From Bimuria novae-zelandiae CBS 107.79 (Eukaryota > Ascomycota > Dothideomycetes > Pleosporales > Didymosphaeriaceae): 64,000 nucleotides of DNA. The notes under the pieces are model-generated. The model was not told the origin of the DNA. It worked only from the letters and a program-made list of their open reading frames with translations, and made no database searches. Within the stretch, counting starts at the first letter, position 1, and every line of letters begins with the position of its first letter. The translations under genes and the position numbers were made by a program. The stretch covers positions 124,001 through 188,000 of the forward strand of contig ML976657.1 of NCBI GenBank assembly GCA_010015655.1, in the 5' to 3' direction. This document shows positions 11,031 through 22,786 of the stretch, piece after piece.

Positions 11031-11840
11031 GGTGCACGGTACTGTATGCGGGTAAAAGCTTTCAATGATTTCAAAGTCTGCCTGCGTGCGGTCCTCCCGG
11101 GCTGCGAACTGCGACGGTATATATCATGGGACGTTGTTACTCTGTTTTATTGTACGAAAGTAATTACTCGGTGTCCCTATATGTGCTATTGCCATACGTG
11201 CGGTTGGGGTGCTTTTGCCTTCACCCGGGCCCGTAGGCTCCGTCCTGTGCAGAATATGTTGTGACCGTCGCTGCATGCGTTCCATATCGCATGACCTGTA
11301 CCTATTTAGTATAATCATGAGCTCTTCGGTGTCGCGTCGGCGGTTGTAGGCTTGTATGACCTCGTTGGGTTCTTGTCGAACCGGCGGTCGTTGCGCCTGC
11401 ATGAGCGACCTTGCAAAACCATGCAACCCTCCGGTTTTTGCGACTTTTACGATTGTATTCCATTTTTAGACTTTCTGGGATCAGCATATCGAAATCTGGT
11501 GTAATTTAGAGAGGGTGGTTGTGACTTATGATTTTTCGACTTTTGTCGGTTGTAGTCTTATTATATGAAAATTGAACATTGCTTTGAACCAAACAACATA
11601 ACACCACAAAATACCGACACAGAAAACCACGCAACATAGAAGAATATCATGTATATCAAGAGCTGAGAAGTCACACATTTTCATCGATCGTTCGATTAAT
11701 CGCAAGGGCATGTGTGTAGAATCACCGAGGGCGGACACTAAATAGCGAGCAGCGAGGGCACCACGGCACTCAGAACAGAACACACACGATACACTAATAT
11801 TGATGGAAGAGTCACAAAGGCAATATGGATAGCATCCAAC
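11031..11840. other. Intergenic between AT-rich island and dehalogenase
   Basis: Composition returns to normal. Short frames on the minus strand (11124-11783) have no recognisable motifs. It may include the 3' flank of the dehalogenase gene. Confidence 0.35.
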
Positions 11841-12738
11841 TCAAACAGAGGAGCTCAATTTCCCCACGGGGCCCTGCGGCACTTCGACACCTAACTTCTC
11901 CGCCAACGTCACGAATCCATTATTACCCTCACCGAGACCTATCCAGATGTCGACCCAGCCTTCATTCCACGCCTTCTCAATATCGGCATCTGACCAGTCC
12001 TCCTCCCCGGGCCGTTCAACGTAGGCAACCTGCATGCCGTTGGACTTGGCCGCCTGCAGATCGTTCAAGTGCGCTGCGACCATGACACATTCCTTCGTGG
12101 TAATACCCAATCTATCCGCGGCACCTACATATACCGCTGGCGATGGCTTATAGGTACCGAACATCTCAGCACTCAAGAAATGCGTGAAGGGAATCCTCGT
12201 GTACGCGCCGAGATCCGTCAGCAAGGAATGGTTCCCGTTAGAAAGCGTCGAGGTCCCTACAGACGTCAGTGATGGCATATCGGAGCACCATCCACACTAC
12301 ACATCACATACAGTACAACTGATTGAGCAACGTGATGCCCTGTGCAGAGTCCGACCAAGGATTAAGCCGATGCCACACTAGACTCAGAGCGCGCAACTCG
12401 TCGTAAGTCCACAGGCCATCTAGACCCCACTGAAACATGAGTTCTTTCAAAGAGTCAAAATGGTGCTCATCCACGGTCTTCCACGGTATGCCCGGATCTG
12501 CAGCCAGCTTGGCGGTGAAGGCTTTGTAGGAATCTCTCCATTGTTGAGCAAAGTCACCCCAATGAGCCAGCGTCATGTCGGAGGCCTTGAGCCGCACCTT
12601 GGAAGCCAGCGACGCGGTTGCAGAGTTCAGGGTGGCATGTGATTGTGCATTGAGAGTTTGCGTGACGGTGGAGCGCCAGTCGACGCATGTGCCGAATACG
12701 TCGAAGAAAAGTACTCTGGATGGGGTCGTGAGGGCCAT
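11841..12738 (-). CDS. Haloacid dehalogenase, type II (HAD superfamily)
   Basis: A HAD-superfamily hydrolase resembling L-2-haloacid dehalogenases, 280 aa in two exons (12312-12738 and 11841-12256) joined by a 55-nt intron. The nucleophile Asp is in motif I (LFFDVFGTCVDWR), with motif II in TSTLSNGN, a Lys in FGTYKPSPAVY and the acidic motif in MVAAHLNDLQAAK, followed by VERPGEEDW. Family members hydrolyse C-halogen or phosphoester bonds; the substrate here is unknown. The frame is open upstream to a Met at 12816 (MSSSHAIPPG), which would add 26 Pro-rich residues. I prefer 12738 because motif I then falls near residue 10, as is usual. Stand-alone gene. Confidence 0.85.
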
Positions 12739-13744
12739 CGAAATTCCTGGGATGAGCCGTGGTATTGTTGGAAGCGGTGTTGGTGCACCGGGTGGTATTG
12801 CGTGAGACGACGACATGAGGGGCCGACGTCATCCGGTCCGCAAAAATTGAAAATCGATCGACGGAAGGTGAGCAGGAAAACTTAATATCGATGCATGGCA
12901 GTGATGGATGATCACATAGAGCGGCTAGTCCTGGAGGTGTATACATGGCCTCTCACACATGTAGGCAGGAACGTCTCCAAAAGACACTCCTTTGAACAAT
13001 AGGGCCGTCGCAATGGTGCAAGGCGATTTGCCGAATGCAGGAGCGACATATTTGAGGTTCACAACAAAGGCCACGCAACGCAACCTCAAAGCTCGACGCG
13101 TAAAAAGAAAGATGCCGTGACACCCACTGCAACGTTGCTGAAAGGGTCTCGTTGGCAAGACTCGTTGTAGCAGTAGAGCGGCTCGGCTGGAACCAGAGAA
13201 CCGAAAGGGCACTTTGCGGGAACACGCACGATGCATGAATCGCGCGGCGCCTATGACAGTAAGCTTCGCACCGGGTTTCGCTTCAACAAGCTGCTTCACT
13301 AGGGATTACGATACACTTCGTTTGAAGGTGATCGGATGCTAGGTTCACAGTCGGTGCGCGATGGATAAGGCACGCTAGGACGAATTGGTCCCATCCAATG
13401 CCAGACGTCTCGTCAATCGGTGATACCCCTCCACCACCAGGACATTCCAAATGTTGTGAAGGTACAGACACGTACCATCACGCTAGGGAAGCATGGACCA
13501 GCGCGTACGACGACAATAACGTGTATTCAAGCATGACGCGTCACGGAAGCAACAGTCACGGCGAAGCAGATAGCGTGTAAAGAATTATGGTATCATTGCA
13601 TTTCGAACTGTTGATGATCGATATCCCGAAACTCCAGAGCCTATCATACAGGCAAGCCGTAAACCCCAGCCCATCCCACGAAGCACCAGTGCCGTATCAG
13701 GCGTGTGCCAAAGTCGTGACAAGAAAATGCAGAAAAGAAAACGC
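12739..13744. other. Intergenic, nothing convincing
   Basis: About 1 kb between the dehalogenase start and the histone H4 stop. A minus-strand open frame at 12925-13299 (124 codons) is rich in Arg and Cys and has no family resemblance; I treat it as chance. The last 170 bp before H4 are likely its 3' untranslated region. Confidence 0.35.
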
Positions 13745-14222
13745 CTAACCACCGAAGCCGTAGAGGGTACCTGCGAGAGATGTTAGGGACGCCCAAGGAC
13801 ACAAGACGCGAGTGCACTTACGGCCTTGTCGCTTGAGCGCGTAGACAACGTCGAGGGAGGTGACGGTCTTCCGCTTGGCGTGCTCCGTGTAGGTGACGGC
13901 GTCACGGATGACGGACTCGAGGAAGGTCTTGAGGACACCGCGGGTCTCCTCGTAGATCATGGCCGAGATACGCTTGACACCACCACGGCGAGCGAGACGG
14001 CGGATGGCGGGCTTGGTGATACCCTGGATGTTGTCGCGAAGAATCTTCCTGTGACGCTTGGCTCCGCCCTTGCCGAGGCCCTTGCCACCTTTGCCGCCTG
14101 TGACCGGGTCAGTACATGTTGTTGTGGGAGAAGTAGGTGAGTGGCGACGCGCTCAAAGGTAGAGAAGCCATGGGACGCGTCGCGCGGTGATTGGGAAGTG
14201 GGTAAGACTCACGTCCAGTCAT
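13745..14222 (-). CDS. hhf: Histone H4
   Basis: Core nucleosome histone, 102 aa, essentially invariant. Exons are 14213-14222, 13822-14097 and 13745-13770 on the minus strand. The first exon encodes only MTG plus one base (ATGACTGGAC). The second carries [17 protein letters not shown] to KRQG, and the third gives RTLYGFGG. It is divergently paired with H3, start codons about 475 bp apart. Two introns in an H4 gene is a pattern of filamentous ascomycetes. Confidence 0.98.
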
Positions 14223-14698
14223 TGTGATTGAAGGTTGGGGGAGAGTAGTAGAGGGTGAAAGATTGTTGTGTGGTGAGAGGCTTGTGTGAAGTTGTTGGCT
14301 GCGAGATGATGGTGTTCGAAGGACAGTGGGCGCGCGGTGTATTTAGATGAGGCGAGCGTGCGGCGCGCCTGCCAGATCACAACAGGCCCGTGCGCGTGTC
14401 GCAGGCGGATCAGATCAGACTTTTGGTTTTCCTCGCGCCAAGGCTGTCGCAACGCGCCCGCCTAACTTTTGGTGATTCGAAGTGTCGCTTTCCAGCGCGC
14501 CCAAGTGAGAGCAAACGCTAGCGCCAAATCACAGAATTGTTGATCCAGGCAGCCGCCGCCCCCCGCCGTCCGCCCATATAAGTCCTGCCCGCCCGCCGCT
14601 TTCCTCTCTCCATCCACTCATCACCACCACACTCCACTTCCACACCACTCAACACAAACACACCAACACACCCAGTATCATCACCTTCAGCATCTGCA
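14223..14698. promoter_or_regulatory. Shared H4/H3 bidirectional promoter
   Basis: This 476-bp gap separates two divergently transcribed core histone genes. A TATA-like CCCATATAAG sits at about 14574-14582 on the H3 side. On the H4 side a TAAATA-like box reads in reverse at about 14339-14346. An E2F/MBF-like GCGCCAAA occurs at 14521-14528, and a related CGCGCCAA at about 14435-14442. Such G1/S elements fit S-phase histone expression (established for the factor class; inferred here). Confidence 0.5.
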
Positions 14699-15347
<649 letters not shown>

Positions 15348-15836
15348 ATGCCTCATCATGTTCCCGGCTGATCCAGGCTCACTCAGTGTGATGTGAGCAT
15401 CGGGTTACCTTTGGCGTTTGGGTTCACGGGTTCGGCTTTTCTTGTTATCTTCACGGGTTTTATGGGTTGGTGGCGATGTAGTATACCAGCATCAGTGACT
15501 TCCACTGAGAACACGATCACGAATTAATCGGTTCATCTTCACATTTGTCTTCTGCATAATCGTGACGCGCCTTTCTCAATAGCCTCTTCTATGTGTTTGC
15601 CACGTCCCCCGTGGTCTTATGCTCACCCAGACGCGTCCTGCGACGCGCTCGCGTTGGTGTTGAAGATGCGTGGGCTGGTATGGAGCCGCCGTCCAGAACG
15701 CATCTGTCTCGACCGATGTCTTCAGCCCCGCCTATGACGCAATGCATGCCTTCCGACGAAACTACTAAACGACTACTATTATATAGGGCAATATGTTCGC
15801 TATGCTAACCTGTTTCCCCAAAACTCATTGCGCCAG
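15348..15836. other. H3 3' flank and unresolved 5' part of the next gene
   Basis: The left half is the H3 3' flank. The right half probably contains the first exon of the peroxiredoxin-like gene: an open frame with Met at 15717 (MSSAPPMTQCMPSDETTK) is a candidate. The likely branch site GCTAAC at about 15813 and the acceptor at 15836 mark the end of its intron. I could not fix the donor site. Confidence 0.35.
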
Positions 15837-16365
15837 CTGAAGATGGCAAGCCCGTGGTTGTGACTTTCGTGCGGCACTGTGACTGCCCATGTAAAGAGAA
15901 CCATCAGCTTTTGTGGCCGACCCGAGCTGACAAGCTGCAGTCGCAGAGAAAACGTTCTTGAGTATGCGCTCCACAGCAAAACAACATCGAGGAGACGCAC
16001 ACTTCGTCGCCGTTTCCCACAGTGATGCTCTCTCTACCGATCACTGGCTGGCTTCTCTGCCCGAACCTGCCCAGAACGAAACTGTCCATATGATTGTGGA
16101 CAAGCATCGTCGGATCTATGCAGAGTGGGGGCTCGGTGTGTCGTCTTTGTGGCATGTGCTGAATCCTTGGAGTTTAGTTTCGGTGTACAGGCTGGGAAAG
16201 CAAGAAGGGATTTGGAACCGGCCAACTGAGTCGGGCACGCGGTGGCAGACTTCGGGCATCTTTGTTGTGGATGCGAAGGGGACGGTGACGTGGACCAAGC
16301 CGAGTGCGAGCGCTGATGAGGTGCCGGATTTCGATGAGGCGCTGAGAACGCTAGGAAATGAGTGA
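15837..16365 (+). CDS. Thioredoxin-fold peroxiredoxin-like (AhpC/TSA) protein, 5' end unresolved
   Basis: Supported exons are 15837-15890 and 15941-16365, in frame across a 50-nt GT-AG intron; at least one 5' exon is missing from this call. The protein reads EDGKPVVVTFVRHCDCPFAEKTFLSMR, a thioredoxin-fold strand followed by a Cys-x-Cys active-site region. It continues with FVAVSHSD, VDKHRRIYAEWGLG, SVYRLGKQEGIWNRPTESG and GIFVVDAKGTVTW. It belongs to a fungal group of single-domain AhpC/TSA-like proteins. Antioxidant activity is expected from the fold but not shown. It is probably cytosolic, with no targeting signal in the part seen. Confidence 0.75.
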
Positions 16366-16583
16366 GAGGGAATGCCTTCATTGTCTCGAGGAGTGCGGAC
16401 CGTTCTCGGTACTTCACAGTGTAGGCGTTGGCATTGAATGGCTAACCGCCCAGGCGCTTCCACGCGCCGGTTGACTGTACACAGCGATTCAATTTTGAAG
16501 CTATCCTGCACCAAAATCGTAGATTCGTGCATGTAAACTACCACCAGTATTGCCTGCTGAAATTCGGATTAGCGCGTACTGTC

Positions 16584-18309
16584 ATGACCTCACTTCACGA
16601 CGCGAACGCGTCCGAGGGGCGAAACACTGCACGAGCGCACCAAGGTCAGCGCCACGAAGATGGCATCATGGAAAATAACCCGGCAGCCGCCATAACACAA
16701 GCAACGAACAGCGAATATGGTTCTGACTTCTCCGTGCCGCCGCTGAGCGACTACGGGTCAGACATCGACTTGGACGGCATCGAGGAAGACGCGCAACTGG
16801 GCAACCTCATAGGCAGCCTCGCAGCCTCTGCGCACCGGGACGTTGCGTACCCAAGTATCGAGAACAGCGCGCAGGATGAAGACAGTACGCCTCGCATCAG
16901 GCGCCGGGTTGCGGTGGAGTTTGAGGAGCGGGCAATACAGAGCTCTCCTCTGGAAGCGAGAACCGCGTCGGCCGAAGTCGACTGCAGCGACCTCTCGCGC
17001 CGGGCGTACAGCGGTATGTGCTGGGAATCACACACTGGATCGCGACGCGTTTTCTCATCTGGTCTACTGACAGCTGCTAGTACCCCGTGAAGCGCCGCCC
17101 TCGCAGATCGGGGCAATGCCAGAACGCACCCCAAGTCCAGACGATACTCGCACGCCCCTCGAACGCTTTCGCACGAAACCAAGGAAACCGCTCTCCGTGA
17201 CAGACCTCGTTTCACCTGCATGGTGCGAACTGCAGTATTCGTACACGCTCTCCAAGTTCGGGCGCAAGCCGCGCACGCAGGCTATGAAACAAGGGTCAAA
17301 GATCCATCAAGCGCTGGAAGACGAGGTTTTCACCGAGATTACCGTTGAGACGGTTAGCAAGGAGGACAAATTTGGTCTGAGGATGTGGAACACAATCCAA
17401 AGACTCCGCGCCTTGCGGGAGACTGGTCTCACAAGAGAGCTAGAAATTTGGGGGATTGTGGCAGGGCAGGTGGTCAACGGTGTGATTGATGAACTGAGCT
17501 TTGCCTGCCCGGATTCAGAGATGGAGGAGAAGCTCGAGGGGTCCAAGGTGCAGAAGAGCGGTGGAACGCTTCCGCTGGGGCAGCTGAGCATCGAGCAGGC
17601 TTTTGGGAAAACCGTCACAGGCCCATCAGCATCCCCGGATGGTGCGGGGAGCGGCTGGCTTGGCAATGTCGAAAAGGACCGGCAGGTGTACATTTGCGAT
17701 ATGAAAACACGCAGTGCCCACTCACTGCCCTCCAAGTCTGCGTCGCGACAGACTTGGATGCAGCTGATGCTGTACCGCAAGCTTCTCGAATCGCTCACGC
17801 TGAACACGGTGGATGCAGAGACGGTATTTGCACGATACGACCGAGCTCCCCTGGAGTCCTTCTCTGAAGCATTCATGTCCCAAGGCGGCGCAATGGGCGC
17901 TGGCGACGTCGACTATGACCCCGAGAACCCCTACGCCGTCCTCCAAGTAAACGAGCTACGCTCCTACCCCAATCTCCTCGCTCTGTGGTCGCTTATGATC
18001 AGCGAATTCCAGCAAACCATCCCTACCATGAGCGACATACTCCGTGCCGAGTACCGGTACTCAAAAACCGGAGAAATCATTGGTAACGAACTTATGGTAT
18101 ATAGCGCGGACACTATAGATACATATATTAAGGAGGAGATGGAGTGGTGGAAAGGCGAAAGAGAAGCTAAAGGCGTGGAGATCGAGGAAGCATTCAAGTG
18201 CCGCATGTGCGACTTTGCAGAAATATGCACCTGGCGAAAGAGCAAGATTGAGGAGGCGACAGAGAAGTATAGATTACGGAAGGGCTCGAGAGAGAAGAGC
18301 GCCGTTTGA
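16584..18309 (+). CDS. exo5: Exonuclease V (EXO5/DEM1 family)
   Basis: A single-strand-specific Fe-S exonuclease, 552 aa in two exons (16584-17013 and 17081-18309). Residues 1-160 are acidic and low complexity. The catalytic core begins at VTDLVSPAWCELQYSY (Cys about 192, first Fe-S ligand). It continues with KQGSKIHQALE, GVIDEL and YICDMKTR (Asp about 350 and Lys about 352 of the PD-(D/E)xK nuclease site), then QLMLYRKLL. It ends in a CRMCDFAEIC cluster (Cys about 517, 520, 526) giving the other cluster ligands. Yeast Exo5/Dem1 acts in mitochondrial DNA maintenance, human EXO5 in nuclear interstrand-crosslink repair; location here is unknown. An upstream Met at 16527 is possible, but the extension has no obvious function. 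Confidence 0.9.
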
Positions 18310-19047
18310 TTTCGGCGTTGCCCATGGGGTTCCGCTTTTGCAACATTGATATCCTGTATATAGTAGTATATGGCAATACGCCATGTTCGGTAGCTCTAGT
18401 TGAAGGTTTCGTGTGCGCTGATCTCTAATAGGAAGAGGCAGATGAGTTTCTTCCGAAAGTAGTTCTCTGCTCAATACAAACTGTATGATGTGCAACTGAT
18501 GTGGGCAACTCCAGCCACCCGGCGACGCACCACTGTTCTCTGCAAAATTGTTCCGAGTATCTGGCGCATGGTTAAATAAATGTTATGGAGTCGTGCGAGG
18601 GATCGACTGAGGTCTCCCTTCGCCCAGCAGGAGCAGTAGGATGCGAGGCGTTGGCATGTAATCCTATATGTAACATGCGTACGACATGTATGAGCACATA
18701 CGACCATAGCACGTTGAGAATTCGGCTTCCCGTTCGCTCAGTCTTAGACAAGCAATGTAGCGGTGGGTGAGTACTGCGTTTGGGAGACCACGCGGGAACA
18801 CCCACTTTCGTATGTTTTTGCAGAATGTGGGAGGCCCGGGGTGTGCCCGAAAGCGAGGGCAGCATCTGCACAGCTTTCCCCACAACACATTGTTTTGGGA
18901 CGTCACTACTTGAAAGAGGCATGGGTCATGTAAGACATAGCTGTTCATTATTATACAACGTTTGAATATGTTATTCGTCCGGAGTGGACAGATGAGAGGT
19001 AATGTATATAAGGTTGGCCCTGATCAGCTCGCACCACCGCCCACTCT
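18310..19047. other. Intergenic between convergent genes, nothing seen
   Basis: About 0.74 kb between the 3' ends of the exonuclease and the glycosidase. No coding frame with recognisable features and no obvious repeat. Confidence 0.4.
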
Positions 19048-20366
19048 CTACTGCCCACTTGGGTCCTGATACGGCCCATAGCCCGGCTTCGGAAAGCTAG
19101 GCATTCCGTCTTCATTCCATGAGAATCGCTGGGTACGAATCGTGCGCGCAGACCAGCCATTGTTAGGGTCCTGCATCCCATGATACACAATCCAGTCTTC
19201 GCTGCCATCCGGGCTCTTGACAAAGCTCGCATGCCCCACACCATATGCGCTCTCGGAAGGATTCTGATAAAACACAGGGTATTGATGCTTCCGCCAGTCC
19301 GACGGGTTCATGGGATCGCCATTGGGGGCAAGTTCAAGCAGTCCTAGGCAGTAGTTTCGATTATCGGAGCGAGCGGCGCTGTAGACGAGAAATTGCTGTC
19401 CAGTTTTCTCATTGATCAGCTGCTGCGGGCCTTCATTGCTGCTCAATCGATCATTTTCCACGCGACCATATGGCGTCTTCTCCCATGGCAGCGAAGGAAC
19501 TGAAATGATCTGGCGCTCCGAGAAAGGCGAAGAAACTGTCCACGGATTCTCCAGCTTTGTAATGCACAGGTTTGCAGGCCAGGCGGCGTATTGAGTATAC
19601 CAACAACTGTAGATGTGATAGAGACCCGAGGCATGCTGAAAGTATGTTCCATCAATGGCAAATTGATCGTAGGTGTTAAGTTGCGATTTGTAGACAAAGT
19701 CGGCGCTCCAAGGATTCGATCCATGACCTTCGAGAACGTACATGCGATGGTAGACGGCTGGACAGTTGTAGGGGCAGTACATGTCCACCTCGGGCGAAGG
19801 AGAGTCATTGTGGGGGTCCGCTGTGAAGATGATGTACCATGCCCCATCGAGGTGGTGGAGTTCGGGAGCCCATAGATCGGTCGAGTAGTTTAAACTCGGC
19901 GGTGGGGTGAATATGACCTTTGATTCGGCACTGTCCCAGTCTCTGGGAGGCGTTAGCAGGTGCAGTGACTGGCTTACACCGGCAAGTAGTATGTCTACTT
20001 CTGGATCGTGACATGACTGTGTTTCAAAACGATAGCAGGCTCCGGTTTTAGTGAGCCCGCAACATGATGGATCAAGACGCATGAACTATGCATCACTGAA
20101 GGGCAGAACTTACGTGAGGACCTGGCTTCTCAGCAACGTTACATCGTCATTCGTGGTATAAGTCATGTAGTACCAATCATCGTAGCGTATCACCCATCTG
20201 CACTGTTCAGAGATGGCTCGTATAATACGAAGATTACATGGACTTACGGATCGGCGCCCCCTTTGGACAGGATTGGGTTCGTGAAGGTGGATGCATTGGA
20301 GGAAGACTGACCCCATGCCACAATAGCGAACGTCGCATTCAACAGCAGCTGCGGGAGCCTAATCAT
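19048..20366 (-). CDS. Secreted glycoside hydrolase family 43 (arabinofuranosidase/xylosidase type)
   Basis: A plant cell-wall polysaccharide-degrading enzyme, 365 aa, in three exons: 20248-20366, 20114-20197 and 19048-19942. The second intron is long (171 nt) with an in-frame TAA right at the donor. A signal peptide is evident (MIRLPQLLLNATFAIVAWGQ). The five-bladed propeller motifs are present: general base Asp39 in KGGADPW, DLWAPELHH, the pKa-modulating Asp in AIDGTYF, and the acid Glu in SNEGPQQL. HAS and GMQDP lie near the C-terminus. The family removes arabinose or xylose from hemicellulose or pectin; the exact linkage cannot be told by eye. Two Asn-X-Ser/Thr sites near the N-terminus fit secretion. 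It stands alone, not in a CAZyme cluster. Confidence 0.9.
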
Positions 20367-20868
20367 GCTGACTTATATATGGATGTAGATAAAAGGCGAA
20401 GAGCTGGTTCCTGCCCTGCAAAACCAAGGAAGTCGCTGTCGAGGACGTTGCGACGGAGGAGATTTGGGCTCTTTGCAAGTACGACAGCGACGATGGAGGT
20501 TTTCGCAATTCCGGAAGCTACGACCGAGGAGGTTTCGACTCTTCGCAACCGGGGAAGCTACGATGGAGGAGGTTTCGACTCTTCGCAACCGGGGAAGTCA
20601 CGTTTGAGGCGAGGGGTGGTAGGAAGGTGGAAGTCACGACTGAAGCAGACACTTGGGCAGTGACGGTAGGAATATAGCTCTCCACGATTTGTTTACACAT
20701 GTTGTTGGACGAATGGAGCTAATGCGGCCACCTCGGATTACTAGATGACGCAGGTACGAGTCCGGGGCAAGGTGAGGGGCGGTGAACCCCCGCAATACAA
20801 ATTAGCGCGCCTGCTTGGCTGGAACTTTTGGTCTGCACCACGCGCCCCGTCCATCAACACGCGACGCC
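20367..20868. other. Promoter region between GH43 and RED-like gene
   Basis: About 500 bp separating divergent genes, including a 40-bp tandem repeat (listed separately). No gene seen. The right part is the promoter and leader of the RED-like gene. Confidence 0.4.
20490..20610. repeat. 40-bp tandem repeat, about 2-3 copies
   Basis: Two near-identical 40-bp units start at 20531 and 20571 (each beginning GGTTTCGACTCTTCGCAACC, then GGGGAAG). A more diverged copy lies just upstream from about 20490. Minus-strand open frames cross it, but the period is not a multiple of three, so a coding repeat is unlikely. Confidence 0.8.
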
Positions 20869-22590
20869 ATGAACAACCAGCAGTTCCGCCGCCTGCTCGT
20901 CGACAACTCAAATCCGCAAAATGGGAATGCCAGCAGCAGTGTCTCTCCACCACCGCGAACGACTGGCGCAGTGCTCGGCGCGCGCAAGCATGCCACTCTC
21001 TCTATAACGCCGTGAGTGCCATCCAGTCCACGCATGTTACTATATACTGTGTGCACAGCTAACTCTAATTAAAACAGGCGCCCAGTCGGCCGCAGCTCGA
21101 TCCAAGCCGACTTCGCTCGCCAGCTCGCCGAGCGCAACGCGAAAGCAAACCCTAGCAAGAAAGTAAGATCCGTGGCGCCCAAAGGCAGCAAGCTTGCTGC
21201 TGGCTATACCGACCGAACCAAGGAGCGCGTCGACGAAGAAGATGACGAAAAAGCCAAACGTATCAAGAAACTCGAAGAAGCGATGAAGCTTGGTCAAATT
21301 GAGAGAGATGCATTTGACAACCTGGTGCAGGAGATAACAGGCGGCGATATCACGACCACGCACCTGGTGAAGGGCCTGGATAGGAAACTGTTGGAGCGCG
21401 TTAGGAAGGGAGAGGATGTGCTTGGGAACGCAGACTCGAAAACAGAGGAGGCGGAAGAGGACCCTGACGTGGAAGACGAATTTGACGAGCTGGCCGAGCA
21501 AGATATGGACTCTATTGTCCGAGAGAAAATGGAGAAGAAGGGAGAAGTGGCACCAGCGAAACCAGTAGCTGGTGTCAAGCGGAGCAGGGCCGACATTCTG
21601 GCAGAGCTCAAGCGCCAGAGGGAAGAGGCAGCCGCAGCCGCAACAGCAGAACACGAGAAGAAGTACCCTAGCCTTGGGAAGGGTTTCCGAAAAGTCAACG
21701 AAAGGGGAGAATCGTCGAGGATCGAGGTGGATAAGCAAGGACGGGAGGTCCTAATCGTAACCGACGCCCAAGGCAAAGAGAAGCGTAAATACCGGAAACA
21801 GAAGGTTGAGGAGCCGCAACTTGAAGTCCAGCGTGATATAGACGACGAGACGAAGCCTATCAACACGCATAATTTACCGCTACCGAAGGAGGAGAAAGAG
21901 GAGTCAGAAGACGAAGACATTTTCGAAGGCGTTGGCTCCAACTACAACCCCCTCGCAGACCTGGACAGTGGCGACGAATCGTCCGATGAAGGAGAAGCTG
22001 AAGATGCGAAATCTACTGCAGACGCCGCCCTTTCCGAGAAGCGAAAAGCGACACCTGGTGACGATACCTCCGATGCCCAGGACCCCGACCGACCCTCTTC
22101 TAAGCCCACAACCACGGGCCAGACCCCGCCGGCAAAGCGCAATTACTTCGCCACCTCAAAAACACTCGCCTCCAAAGACGCCAACCAAGTCTCCGCATCC
22201 TCCACCGCCGACGCCACCGTCCGTGCCGCCCTGCAAAAGGTCCGCACCCTCGACCCCGATTCAACCCTCATCAACGACGCCGACTCCGAAGAAGGTCGGC
22301 TTAAGGCGCGACTTGCCAAGCTTGCTGCTTCCGATCGCGATATGGAGGACATCGACATGGGCTTCGGAGGGTCGCGATTCGATGATGCTGAAGAGATGGA
22401 GCGGGAAGGCGAGAAGGTCAAGTTTTCGGAATGGAAGGGTATCGGTGGTGCGGATGAGGAGGAGGAAGAGGGCGGTGCCAAGGGTGCGAAGAAGAGGAAA
22501 CGAGGCCCCAAGAAGAATAAGGGTGATAAAAATAGCGCTACTGACGTGCTGAAGGCGATGGAAAGGCAAAAGGAGAAAATACTGGGCTGA
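20869..22590 (+). CDS. RED-like (IK factor) spliceosomal protein
   Basis: A nuclear protein of the RED/IK family, a component of the spliceosomal B complex in animals and fungi. It is 551 aa in two exons (20869-21011 and 21078-22590). The first exon encodes MNNQQFRRLLVDNS, an N-terminal segment typical of the family. The RED_N region follows: APKGSKLAAGYTDRTKER, an acidic/basic helix, and HLVKGLDRKLLERVRKGED (about residues 75-150). The rest is highly charged, with acidic stretches (DEFDELAEQDMDS and others) and a Lys-rich C-terminus (KKRKRGPKKNKGDK) ending KAMERQKEKILG. The long acidic and basic tracts are normal for this family. Divergent from the GH43 gene. Confidence 0.85.
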
Positions 22591-22786
22591 AGTCGATTGG
22601 GCAGGCCCTGATTTCCTGAATACGCACGCCAGAGACTTCGGAGGCAGTCTGCGCCGATCGCGTAGTTTCCACCATTTTAGACAGCTCATATACCCAATTA
22701 CGAGTTGTGTTTGTATTTTTACATGTTTTCGAATTATAAGTTCTCGGAATAACATCAAGCCATGTCGCATATCCATCAACATGTGC

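Noticed and set aside
12925..13299. Minus-strand frame of 124 codons
   Set aside because: Arg/Cys-rich random-looking composition, no signal or domain, overlapping alternative frames of equal quality.
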